Shown one piece after another: positions 17,410-24,711 of a stretch of 31,175 bases of DNA. This stretch comes from SURF-32 sp964648365 (GTDB taxonomy: Bacteria; Planctomycetota; Phycisphaerae; UBA1845). The translations under genes were made by a program, and so were the position numbers. Each line of letters begins with the position of its first letter. Position 1 is the stretch's first letter. The stretch covers positions 1-31,175 of the forward strand of contig CAZYLK010000059.1 of the NCBI GenBank assembly GCA_964648365.1. The letters are read 5' to 3'. The notes beneath the pieces were generated by a model, which had not been told where the DNA came from, did no database searches, and saw nothing but the letters and a program-made list of their open reading frames with translations.

Positions 17410-18417
17410 ATGGACGACTATCGCGTCGATCTGGACATCTACAACGGCCCGCTGGATCTGCTCCTCTACCTGATCCGGCGGGACGAGATCGACATTCAGG
17501 ACATCCCCATCCTGCGGATCACCACGCAGTTCATCCACTACGTCGAAGTGCTCCAGCACGTCGATCCGGAATCCATCGGCGACTTCCTGGTCATGGCCGC
17601 GACGCTGATGGAGATCAAGTCGCGATCGCTGCTGCCGGTGCCGCCGCCCGAAGAGGACGACGGCGAATTCGTCGACCCGCGGGTGGAACTGGTCCGCCAG
17701 CTTCTGGAATACAAGTCCTTCAAGGACGCCGCCCGGGCGATGGAACTGGCCGCGAAGATCCATGCCCTGCGCCATCCGCGCGAGCCCGTCATCCCGCCGC
17801 CGCCCGAGGACGAGGTCGATCTCGACGATGTTGAAGTCTGGGATCTGATCGACGCCTTCAACAAGCTGTTGGAACAGACCGGCAAGCGCCGCACCACGCA
17901 CGCGGTCGAGTTCGACGACACGCCGCTGCTGATCTACATCGACGACGCCCTGGAAACGGTCGAACGGGCCGGCGGGGCGGTGAAGTTCGTGGAAGTCTTC
18001 GAGGGGCGCAGCCGCCACGGCATGATCGGCCTGTTTCTGGCCCTGCTGGAACTCATCCGCCAGCGCCGCATCCGTGCGACGCAGGACGAGCCGTTCGGCG
18101 ACATCACGCTGGTCCTGCTGGATGCGTCGCCGGTCGATGACGTGTCGCAGGCGTATGCGTGGAAGGCTGATCTGGACCGTGCGCCGGCCGCGACCGATGC
18201 CCCTGCTGACTCGCACGTTGAATCCGACGGCATCGACGACGGCGCGGTGGCTGACGACGACGACTCGGAGGACGATGCGGACGATGAATTGCTCGGGCTT
18301 GCGGCCCGTCTGCTTGACCGGGACGACGAACCGGCGGACAAGTCGGACATTGCAGAAAGCGCCGACCGCCACGGCGCGAACGAGAGAGAGGAGAACGACA
18401 CCCATGACGCCCAGTGA
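17410..18417 (+). CDS. scpA: Segregation and condensation protein A (kleisin)
   Basis: 335 residues from the ATG at 17410; an in-frame GTG at 17404 would add two residues, but MDDYRVDLDIYNGPLDLLL is the usual ScpA beginning. ScpA is the kleisin of the SMC-ScpAB condensin. The N-terminal SMC-head-binding domain has GPLDLLLYLIRRDEIDIQDI and ATLMEIKSRSLLP, followed by the acidic P-P-P-E-E-D-D linker, and the C-terminal winged helix spans roughly 180-245 (VEVFEGRSRHGMIGLFLALLELIR). From about residue 255 it carries an acidic Asp/Glu/Ala tail not needed in most family members. The partner scpB and smc are not in the window. The gene overlaps the following RidA-family gene by 14 bases. Confidence 0.95.
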   Translation: MDDYRVDLDIYNGPLDLLLYLIRRDEIDIQDIPILRITTQFIHYVEVLQHVDPESIGDFLVMAATLMEIKSRSLLPVPPPEEDDGEFVDPRVELVRQLLEYKSFKDAARAMELAAKIHALRHPREPVIPPPPEDEVDLDDVEVWDLIDAFNKLLEQTGKRRTTHAVEFDDTPLLIYIDDALETVERAGGAVKFVEVFEGRSRHGMIGLFLALLELIRQRRIRATQDEPFGDITLVLLDASPVDDVSQAYAWKADLDRAPAATDAPADSHVESDGIDDGAVADDDDSEDDADDELLGLAARLLDRDDEPADKSDIAESADRHGANEREENDTHDAQ

Positions 18418-18871
18418 ACGACTCGCCAATCTCGGTATCGTCCTGCCGGAGGTCGCCACACCTGTTGGCAGCTATGTCCCGGCCGTGTTCGCCGGCGGAT
18501 ACGTGCAGACCAGCGGCCAGCTTCCGCTTCGCGGCGGCAAGCTCAAGCATACCGGCAAGGTGCCGCACAGCGTCACGCTGTATCACGCCACCGAGGATGC
18601 CCGCCAGGCGATGCTCAACGCCGTGGCCGCGGCCGCCCAGGTCGCAGGCGGCATTGACCACATCATCCGCGTCGTCCGCGTCGGCGTCTTCGTCAACAGC
18701 AGCCCCGGCTTCTACGAGCAGCCCAAAGTCGCCAACGGCGCCAGCGACCTGCTCGTCGAGATCTTCAGCGACAAAGGCCGCCACGCCCGCGCCGCCGTCG
18801 GCGTCGCCGAACTGCCGATGAACGCCGCCGTCGAGGTGGAGTTGCTGGTGGAGGTGGAAGTCGAGGAGTAG
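18404..18871 (+). CDS. ridA: RidA family protein (YjgF/YER057c/UK114)
   Basis: 155 residues from the ATG at 18404, with a GAGAGAGAGGAG purine run at 18381-18392 inside the end of scpA. The longer RidA-like subfamily fits: SYVPAVFAGGYVQTSGQLP at the start, a helix with A-M-L-N-A-V-A-A-A-A-Q-V-A-G, the G-F-Y-E-Q-P-K-V region, and the strand HARAAVGVAELPMNAAVEVEL, which includes the conserved Arg. RidA proteins hydrolyse 2-aminoacrylate and related enamines or imines; members of this longer group are less well defined and the deaminase activity is not certain. The 14-base overlap with scpA indicates cotranscription. Confidence 0.92.
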   Translation: MTPSERLANLGIVLPEVATPVGSYVPAVFAGGYVQTSGQLPLRGGKLKHTGKVPHSVTLYHATEDARQAMLNAVAAAAQVAGGIDHIIRVVRVGVFVNSSPGFYEQPKVANGASDLLVEIFSDKGRHARAAVGVAELPMNAAVEVELLVEVEVEE

Positions 18872-18902
18872 ACGTGCGGTCTGATGCGGCGCTGGCTCTG
18901 GT

Positions 18903-18925
18903 GTGGCACCGGTTTCCAACCGGTG
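18903..18925 (-). repeat. GTGCCAC hairpin, minus orientation
   Basis: Exact 23-base reverse complement of the hairpin at 753-775, 18 kb away: GTGG, CACCGGTT, loop TCC, AACCGGTG. It lies in the 135-base spacer between ridA and the TPR gene. Confidence 0.85.
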
Positions 18926-19006
18926 TCTTGAAACTTAGCACCAACATCCACCGGGTGTTTTGTGACACCGGCCGGCTGGTGATCTTGCGCAGGACGCACG
19001 GACGGC

Positions 19007-20902
19007 ATGGCGAGTAATGAACGAAAAACGCGCCTGGCCGCGGAACTCCTGCACGAAGCGCTCGGCCACATACGAGCCGGGGCCATTGACCGGGCACTGA
19101 AGCCGATCAACAAGGCACTGAGGTACGACCCTCAAAACGAGGTCGGTTTCCTGCTGCGGGGCGAGTGCCACGCAAAACGGGGACAGCCAGACCTGGCTTA
19201 TGCCGACTATTCCGAGGCTATCCGACTTCGGCCGGACTTGGCGCACGGCTACGCGGCCCGCGGCCGTCTCCAGTATGATCCGCGGGAATCCTGGCGCACC
19301 GCCGACAAGCAGTACCTCAAGGATGCGCTCGCCGATTGCGAGAAGGCGCTCGAATTGGACCCGCGCAGCGCCGAGGCGTATCTGGCATGCGCGTCCATTC
19401 GTCGGCAACTGCTGTCCGGCGAAATCGCGGACGAAGATTGGGATCGAATACGGGCGGACCTCGACGCGGCCGTGGACTGCGAGCCGGAGTGGCCCGAGGC
19501 ATACTCCGCCAGAGGGCACTTCTGGTATGACACGTACCGCGACTGCGACAAAGCCCTGATGGACTATGATCGGGCGATCGAACTCGACCCCGACAACCCC
19601 GAGTACAACTGGCTGCGCTCCCAGGTCTACCGTCACGTTGAAGATTTCGAGCGCGTCGTCGTCGAGCTCACTGAGGGTCTGAGGAAGCCCCAGAATGACG
19701 GCATGATCTACTGCCACCTGCTCGCGGAGCGCGGCAGAGCCTTTGAAGAGTTGGGCCGTTTTCGGGAAGCCGAGGCGGACTATCGCAAGGGGCGCCGCGT
19801 GTGCAGCGACCGGCGCTACCGCGACGACATCGAGCACTGGAGGGCTATTTTCGATGACAGCCTGGACACGATGGCGCGCCGAGAAGCAGACGACCATATC
19901 GCCCGCCGATTGCGCGACCAGAAACTGACCATCATCCGTGAACTGAACGCATCAGGCGAACTGGTTCGCCCTGTCTCGCGCGAGGACATCTGTGAAGCCG
20001 TGCGCGCCGCCACACAGCCCGATCCACTCGACGTGAAGGCGCACGCCATCAAACTCCCGTATGCCATCAAGCGTCCCGCGACATTGAACGTCGAAGTGGA
20101 CTGCTGGCTTGGCCCGACGATCGTTTGCCAGATCCATGTGGTTGGAACACCAGGCAAGGGCGGCGGCGCCGGCGCGGCCGAGGCAGCCCCAGCGGACACC
20201 GCATCGCTGTTATCCCGTGCGCGACGGTACGCTGAGGCGGGCGACCTGGACGCCGCCATTGCCGATCTGAACGACGCCGTCGATCTGGCGCCGGCGGACC
20301 CCGACGTGCTGTTCGAACGCGGGACCGTCCTGAGCCGGCGGGATTGCACGGGCCTTGACTTCAGCGATCGGAAACAGGCCGAGGCCGATCTGTCCCGCGT
20401 GATTGAGTCAAGACCCGATTGGACGCAGGCGTATATCAGGCGGGCGCACGTCTACGGTGAGCTAGTCGGAGACAGCCGGGCGGCTATCCGCGACCTCGAA
20501 CAAGCCGTGCATCTGGATCCGAACGAGGCCGCCGCCCACGGCATGCTCGGATTCATGCTGAACCGCAAGTGCGAGTACCAGCGTGCCATCGGTCCGTTGG
20601 ACAAAGCCATCAGGCTGGAACCGGACCACAGCGCGTTCCACCGCTGGCGCGGGGAAGCGCGCTATTGTCTGGGCGACGACATGAGCGCGGCGGAGCGGGA
20701 TTTCCTTCGGGCCCTGGAGCTGGGTCCGCCCGACGACGAGGCGGTGCAAGAACTGCACGGCCGACTCGGCGTCATCTGCGAGAAGCGGGGCGATTACGCC
20801 GCGGCGTTGAGTCACTACGAACGGGCGCTCGCGGCATCCCCCGATGGAGCCTATCACTCGATGTACGAATCAAAGATCGAGCACGTGAAGTCGAAGTTGT
20901 GA
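19007..20902 (+). CDS. TPR protein with an internal ribosomal protein L9 C-terminal-like domain
   Basis: 631 residues, no signal peptide or membrane segment, so cytoplasmic. Residues 10-285 are TPR-type repeats (ending ALRYDPQNE, AIRLRPDLA, ALELDPRSA, AIELDPDNP), and residues 397-615 a second TPR array (AVHLDPNEA, AIRLEPDHS, ALELGPPDD). Between them, about 294-380, is a segment that reads like the L9 C-terminal domain: a helix IARRLRDQKLTII, then G-E-L-V-R-P-V-S-R-E-D-I-C-E-A-V, AIKLPYAIK, and a final strand pair VEVDCWLGPTIVCQIHVV. This follows the L9 pattern V-(T/S)-x-x-D-I-A-x-A-V, I-x-L-P-x-x-I-K, V-x-L-H-P-x-V. The rRNA-binding N-terminal domain of L9 is absent. A Gly/Ala linker follows. 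The function is unknown; a protein-interaction scaffold with a possible ribosome link is an inference. Confidence 0.87.
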   Translation: MASNERKTRLAAELLHEALGHIRAGAIDRALKPINKALRYDPQNEVGFLLRGECHAKRGQPDLAYADYSEAIRLRPDLAHGYAARGRLQYDPRESWRTADKQYLKDALADCEKALELDPRSAEAYLACASIRRQLLSGEIADEDWDRIRADLDAAVDCEPEWPEAYSARGHFWYDTYRDCDKALMDYDRAIELDPDNPEYNWLRSQVYRHVEDFERVVVELTEGLRKPQNDGMIYCHLLAERGRAFEELGRFREAEADYRKGRRVCSDRRYRDDIEHWRAIFDDSLDTMARREADDHIARRLRDQKLTIIRELNASGELVRPVSREDICEAVRAATQPDPLDVKAHAIKLPYAIKRPATLNVEVDCWLGPTIVCQIHVVGTPGKGGGAGAAEAAPADTASLLSRARRYAEAGDLDAAIADLNDAVDLAPADPDVLFERGTVLSRRDCTGLDFSDRKQAEADLSRVIESRPDWTQAYIRRAHVYGELVGDSRAAIRDLEQAVHLDPNEAAAHGMLGFMLNRKCEYQRAIGPLDKAIRLEPDHSAFHRWRGEARYCLGDDMSAAERDFLRALELGPPDDEAVQELHGRLGVICEKRGDYAAALSHYERALAASPDGAYHSMYESKIEHVKSKL

Positions 20903-21066
20903 TGGAGGCGCGTGCGACGGCTCGGATGGAATCCGGGCAAGCCGCGTGGCTTCAGCTCAGGCGACGCGGTTCCAGTGCTGTACGCTGCGTTGACGCGCGG
21001 GTATAACTGAGCGTGCGCCGTGAGACGGTGGCGACGAGTCATCGCGCGTGACCGCGGCGGTTCCAT

Positions 21067-21150
21067 GCGGTTGTGGCGGAATTGGCAGACGCGCCAGACT
21101 TAGGATCTGGTGTCCGAAAGGACGTGGAGGTTCGAGTCCTCTCAGCCGCA
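21067..21150 (+). tRNA. tRNA-Leu (anticodon UAG)
   Basis: An 84-base class II tRNA. The acceptor stem GCGGTTG pairs with CAGCCGC at 21143-21149, and the discriminator A is at 21150. The anticodon stem CCAGA/TCTGG encloses the loop CTTAGGA, giving anticodon UAG and reading CUA/CUN leucine codons. The variable arm GTGTCC GAAA GGACGT is long, as expected for leucine, and the T-loop is TTCGAGT. CCA is not encoded. The flanking DNA after it is repeat. Confidence 0.97.
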
Positions 21151-21154
21151 GTGC

Positions 21155-21200
21155 AGAAGGGAGTCAGGGAGTGAGGGAAAAAGGGAGTCAGGGAAGAGGA
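21155..21200 (-). repeat. AGGGAGTGAGGGA tract, reverse orientation of the CTCCCT family
   Basis: Repeated GGGAGTCAGGGAGTGAGGGA words begin 5 bases after the tRNA. This is the reverse complement of the CTCCCT(C/T)A tracts at 4224, 16148 and 21865. Confidence 0.75.
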
Positions 21201-21270
21201 AGAAGGGGGCGCACGACCCTCCCGACGGGACACCTTGGATACGCGGACCACTTCCGTATCGCGGGTCACC

Positions 21271-21660
21271 GCGCTTCGTGGCACGGGCATCTTGCCCGTG
21301 ATTCGTCCGGGCTCGCGCATACGNNNNNNNNNNNNNNNNNNNNNNNNNNNNNNNNNNNNNNNNNNNNNNNNNNNNNNNNNNNNNNNNNNNNNNNNNNNNN
21401 NNNNNNNNNNNNNNNNNNNNNNNACCCATCGAATCACGGCCTGGAAGGCCGTGCCACGGAAGGCGTCACCTGCCGAGTATTGCTCGCTTCACGTGCGAGT
21501 CGCCGCGCTTCGTGGCACGGGCATCTTGCCCGTGATTCGTCCGGGCTCGCGCATACGCCGGGAGGAAGACGCCCGGCGGGGGCGGAGCCTGGCCACCCAT
21601 CGAATCACGGCCTGGAAGGCCGTGCCACGGAAGGCGTCACCTGCCGAGTGTTGCTCGCCT
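21271..21660. repeat. Tandem array of paired GTGCCAC hairpins (BIME-like) around an assembly gap
   Basis: Each unit has a minus-orientation hairpin (arms CACGGGCA, copies 21278-21300 and 21512-21534) and a plus-orientation hairpin (arms CACGGCCT / AGGCCGTG, copies 21435-21457 and 21606-21628), with facing flanks GTGATTCG and CGAATCAC. In the complete second unit 37 bases (21558-21594) lie between GCATACG and ACCCATCG; in the first unit these same edges border the N-run. The true unit is therefore about 171 bp, and the gap probably hides the same 37 bases or further units. Confidence 0.88.
21324..21423. other. Assembly gap, 100 N
   Basis: Exactly 100 N, a conventional placeholder length. It falls inside a tandem repeat, which explains why assembly broke here. 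Confidence 0.98.
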
Positions 21661-21864
21661 CCCGTAAGCGTCGGCGCAGTTGGGTGTCCGAACGGCCTGC
21701 GCGCCACGATTCTCCTCCGGCCGTGCCTCTCCATTTGCTTTCTTACTCACCCACTCTCGCACTCCCTTCTGCCAAACACGGGCAGGGCGAGCAAACACGA
21801 AGCGCCGTGCGCGTTGAAGCCCGCGGCTCGCTGGGATGCACGTGCTTGAATCGGTTCCCGTTCG

Positions 21865-21909
21865 CTCTTCCCTCACTCCCTCACTCCCTCACTCCCTCAC
21901 TCCCTTCTT
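21865..21909 (+). repeat. CTCCCTCACTCCCTCA tract immediately upstream of arginase
   Basis: Four to five CTCCCTCA words end 7 bases before the ATG at 21917, occupying the place where a ribosome site would be. Confidence 0.8.
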
Positions 21910-21916
21910 CCAACCC

Positions 21917-22903
21917 ATGACCCCCCCCCGCCCCCAGATCAGCATCATCGGCGTCCCGCTCGACCTCGGCGCGGGCCATCGCGGCGTGGACATGGGGCCG
22001 TCCGCGATTCGCGTGACGGGCATGAAACAACGCATCGAAGCGCTCGGCTTTGACGTATGCGATACCGGTGACGTGGACGCTTCGGTCGCGGAAGCCACGG
22101 ACATCGGGCAGGACGAGCGGCAGCGGTTTCTGGAGCCGGTGCTGGCCACGAACCAGGCGCTCGCCGCGGCCGTCGGCGACGTGCTGATGGTCGGCGGCTT
22201 CCCCCTGGTCATCGGCGGCGATCACAGCCTGGCGATGGGCTCGCTGGCCGCGGCCGGGTCGCACTTCGCGCAGCGCGGCGAGCCGCTCGGCCTGATCTGG
22301 ATCGACGCCCACGCCGACATGAACACGCCGCAGACGACGCCCAGCGGCAACCTGCACGGCATGAGCCTGGCCGTCGCGCTGGGCCACGGCGACACGCGCT
22401 TCGTGAACCTGGTCAGCCCCGGCCGCAAGTTCGACCCGCGCCACGTTGCCGTAGTGGCAGTGCGCGATCTCGACCCGCCCGAGCGCGACGCGCTCCGTCG
22501 CGAAGGCGTGACCGTCCTCACCATGCGCGACATCGACGAGCAGGGCATGTTCGCCGTGATGAACCAGGCCATCGCGGTCGTCACCGGCGGATCGCCGGGC
22601 GCCATCGGCCCGCGCAGCGTCTACGTCGAGTTCGACATGGACGCCGTCAGCCCCGACATCGCCCCCGGCACCGGAACGCCCGTCCCCGGCGGCCTGAGCT
22701 TCCGCGAGGCGCACCTGGCGATGGAGATGCTCGGCGACACCGGCCGGGTTATCGGGCTGGACGTCGTGGAAACCAACCCCGCCCTCGACATTCGAAATCA
22801 GACAGCGGAACTGGCCACCGGGCTGGTCCTCTCGCTCCTCGGCAAGCGAATCTTCCGCAACGCAGACGCAGGCTGGGGCGGCGCCGGCCGCCCCTCACGT
22901 TGA
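21917..22903 (+). CDS. rocF: Arginase
   Basis: 328 residues from the ATG at 21917. A longer frame from 21836 would only add translated CTCCCTCA repeat (S-L-T-P-S-L-P-H-S). This is a member of the ureohydrolase family with a binuclear manganese site: His103 in GGDHS, Asp130/His132/Asp134 in DAHADMNTP, Asp240/Asp242 in EFDMDAVSPD. The S-G-N-L-H-G-M segment (143-149) and the L-D-L-G-A-G-x-R-G-V-D-M-G-P-S-A-I-R start are typical of arginase proper rather than agmatinase or formimidoylglutamase. It hydrolyses arginine to ornithine and urea in the cytoplasm. No urease or ornithine genes are adjacent. There is no Shine-Dalgarno sequence; a run of C follows the start codon. Confidence 0.94.
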   Translation: MTPPRPQISIIGVPLDLGAGHRGVDMGPSAIRVTGMKQRIEALGFDVCDTGDVDASVAEATDIGQDERQRFLEPVLATNQALAAAVGDVLMVGGFPLVIGGDHSLAMGSLAAAGSHFAQRGEPLGLIWIDAHADMNTPQTTPSGNLHGMSLAVALGHGDTRFVNLVSPGRKFDPRHVAVVAVRDLDPPERDALRREGVTVLTMRDIDEQGMFAVMNQAIAVVTGGSPGAIGPRSVYVEFDMDAVSPDIAPGTGTPVPGGLSFREAHLAMEMLGDTGRVIGLDVVETNPALDIRNQTAELATGLVLSLLGKRIFRNADAGWGGAGRPSR

Positions 22904-23039
22904 TTGCGGTAAACACCCGCGCACGATACCATAGTGCTGCTGGGAATAGTCTGCACGGGGCGGGCGCAAGCCGGGCTGCATCCGTCCATGATACTGGAAA
23001 CGGAGCGGACCCGCGGTCCGCCGACTTGAAAGGGAACGT

Positions 23040-23459
23040 ATGCATCGACAGGTCCATCCGTCCGTCGCCGCCGCGCTGTGTCTTGGGCTTGGCGTCTGGG
23101 GCGGTAAAAAGCTCATGAACGTCGCGGCCGAGATGATCGCCGAGCAGGTCCGCGACAATCCGGTGATCCTGCAGCACATCGGCAACATCGAAAAAGCCGA
23201 ACTCGACCTGGGCGCGACCGGCGCCACCGGTGGCGACGAAACCCTGGTGCTGCGCCTGACCGGCACGAAGGGCAACGGACGGCTGACCGCCGAGACGCAG
23301 GACGACGGACAGGGCAATCTCGAAGTCGTCGCCGGGAAGCTGCGCCTTGACGATGGACAGACCGTCGTCGACCTGAACATCGGCGGCGAACCAAGTGAAC
23401 CCGAAACCAGCGCCGGCGATCAGGCTGCTGAGCCGGAAGCACCCGGCGACGGCGGCTGA
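23040..23459 (+). CDS. Small anchored protein, possibly Coa1-like
   Basis: 139 residues from the ATG at 23040, with GAAAGGGA upstream. A short N-terminal hydrophobic stretch (about 8-22, VAAALCLGLGVWGG) could be a membrane anchor. The core has NPVILQHIGNIEKAELDLGA, then LVLRLTGTKGNGRLTAETQDD, then LEVVAGKLRLDDGQTVVDL. This order (a short helix with x-P-x-V-x-x-x-x-G, a beta strand ending G-x-K-G-x-G, and a final strand pair with D-G-Q) recalls Coa1/Tim21-type cytochrome oxidase assembly proteins and their many uncharacterised bacterial relatives. The C-terminus is a disordered Glu/Pro/Ala tail. No oxidase genes are nearby, so no role can be assigned. Confidence 0.72.
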   Translation: MHRQVHPSVAAALCLGLGVWGGKKLMNVAAEMIAEQVRDNPVILQHIGNIEKAELDLGATGATGGDETLVLRLTGTKGNGRLTAETQDDGQGNLEVVAGKLRLDDGQTVVDLNIGGEPSEPETSAGDQAAEPEAPGDGG

Positions 23460-23536
23460 TCATCGTCTGCGGCAACGCCCGCACGACTGCCCGCGGCTCG
23501 GCGCACGGTGAGCCGAGCAGGGCGGAAAAAAACACG

Positions 23537-23568
23537 GCGGGCCGGTGGATCCCGATCCACCGGCCCGC
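23537..23568. terminator. Bidirectional terminator between convergent genes
   Basis: A perfect 14-bp stem GCGGGCCGGTGGAT / ATCCACCGGCCCGC encloses the loop CCCG. On the minus strand it is followed by GTGTTTTTTT, giving a strong terminator for the gene that ends at 23635. On the plus strand only TTCATT follows, so it is weaker for the gene ending at 23459. A second small hairpin (GCTCGGC / GCCGAGC, 23496-23518) lies just before it. Confidence 0.85.
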
Positions 23569-23634
23569 TTCATTGAGTCAGCCGTGCGGGTGGCTCGTGC
23601 GACCTGCCGCCACGCCGCGGTCGCCAGAGTCAAA

Positions 23635-24528
23635 CTACGGGCATTCGTAGTCTTTCACCACGCTGGCGCCACAGTCCCATCGGACCAGCGCCGAACCCTG
23701 TCCTGACTCCACGTCCGAAAGTCGAATCTTGCCCTTTCCCTTGCCGTTGATGCCGCCGCTGCCCTCGGTGCCGTCCGGCAGCGTCACCGTGAACGTGTCG
23801 CCCGGCATGCCGCGGATCAGCTTGACGGTCAGTTCGTTCGCGCCGCGCTTGCGCTTGCACTTCGCCTTTTTGACCGCCTCACGTCCGGTGCATTCCACGC
23901 CGCCCTGCGCTTCGCCGAGCAGGCGCCACGCGCCGGGGTTCGGATCCCAGCCCATCGGGTTGACATGGACCCAACCGCCGCGGCTGGCGATGATCTCGGC
24001 TCGCGGCGCCTCCAGCCCCGGCATGGTGCTGTGGTGAATGTGCCCCGTAGCCGGGAACTCCCAGACGCGCGTCCCGACCCAGTACGGACGCCCCGCTTCG
24101 AGTTCGATCGCATCGCCGGACACATCGAGCACGGTCGGCTCCACTTCACCTCGCTCGGGCGGGAACTGCACGGCCCACGACGCAATCGGCTCGTTGGCGG
24201 GCAGGCCGCCGTTATCGTCGTAGAGCACGATGCGGAAGTCGTTCGGTCCGGCGGTGTGCGCGGCCACGAAGTGAATCTCACACAGCCGGAAGTCCCGATC
24301 CGGAACGAACTGGATCGTGCCGGTGTGCTCCCCGTCGAACCAGATGTTCACCGGATGAAACGGATCCACCTGGCTGGGTGGAAACACGTCGTTGTAGGAC
24401 TCATAAACCACCGAGCAGCCTGCGGCCGACGGACTTCCCGCCGGCGTTGTGGAAGCCGCCACCGCCGCCGATTGTGCGACCGCAAACACCGCCATCCAGC
24501 AAACGACGCCTGACCTGATGCTATTCAC
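23635..24528 (-). CDS. Secreted beta-sandwich protein with a Lys-rich C-terminal domain
   Basis: I start it at the GTG at 24528, which has GAGGGG 8 bases upstream; an in-frame ATG at 24549 without a ribosome site adds seven residues. The N-terminus is a signal peptide (VVCWMAVFAVAQSAAVAAS). The first two thirds have the look of a secreted beta-sandwich: TGTIQFVPDRDFRLCEIHF, FRIVLYDDNGGLPANEPIAS, GRPYWVGTRVWE. The last 75 residues form a separate unit beginning KKAKCKRKRGANELTVKL, with GMPGDTFTVTLPDGTEGSG and ending in W-D-C-G-A-S-V-V-K-D-Y-E-C-P. I believe this tail recurs on unrelated exported proteins of Planctomycetota, but cannot search here. The substrate is unknown. Confidence 0.8.
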   Translation of the reverse strand: MNSIRSGVVCWMAVFAVAQSAAVAASTTPAGSPSAAGCSVVYESYNDVFPPSQVDPFHPVNIWFDGEHTGTIQFVPDRDFRLCEIHFVAAHTAGPNDFRIVLYDDNGGLPANEPIASWAVQFPPERGEVEPTVLDVSGDAIELEAGRPYWVGTRVWEFPATGHIHHSTMPGLEAPRAEIIASRGGWVHVNPMGWDPNPGAWRLLGEAQGGVECTGREAVKKAKCKRKRGANELTVKLIRGMPGDTFTVTLPDGTEGSGGINGKGKGKIRLSDVESGQGSALVRWDCGASVVKDYECP

Positions 24529-24711
24529 GCCAAAAACCCCTCGTGTCATGAGATGCCGCCGGACAACCGCAACGGGCAGATCTCGGCAAACACCGAACCG
24601 GCCCGCCCGGCCGGCGATGCGGTCGGGCCGTTCCCACCTATAACAATAGCCTGACGCCCCCTCTCCGCGTGCGTCAGAAATTGTGGCGTCGATCCGCGGC
24701 GCAGATTGTGG

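Larger units (their letters stand above)
21151..21916. other. 766-base repeat-filled spacer between tRNA-Leu and arginase
   Basis: No supported gene. It holds an AGGGAGT tract (21155-21200), a 171-bp tandem unit interrupted by a 100-N gap (about 21271-21660), a stretch with a GAAGCCCGCGGCTCGCT phrase (21820-21836) also seen at 731-747, and a CTCCCTCA tract (21865-21909) that runs up to the arginase start. The longer open frames across it read repeat sequence and N characters. Confidence 0.8.

Noticed and set aside
20990..21007. TTGACG and TATAAC boxes upstream of tRNA-Leu
   Set aside because: They are only 6 bases apart, so they cannot be a -35/-10 pair, and no good partner for TATAAC is found at 16-18 bases.
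21048..21920. Open frame across tRNA-Leu and the repeat array
   Set aside because: It overlaps the tRNA, includes the 100-N gap and translates repeated non-coding units.
22900..22930. TTGATT and GATACC as a promoter for the Coa1-like gene
   Set aside because: Spacing of 19 bases and only three matching positions in the -10 box; not better than chance.
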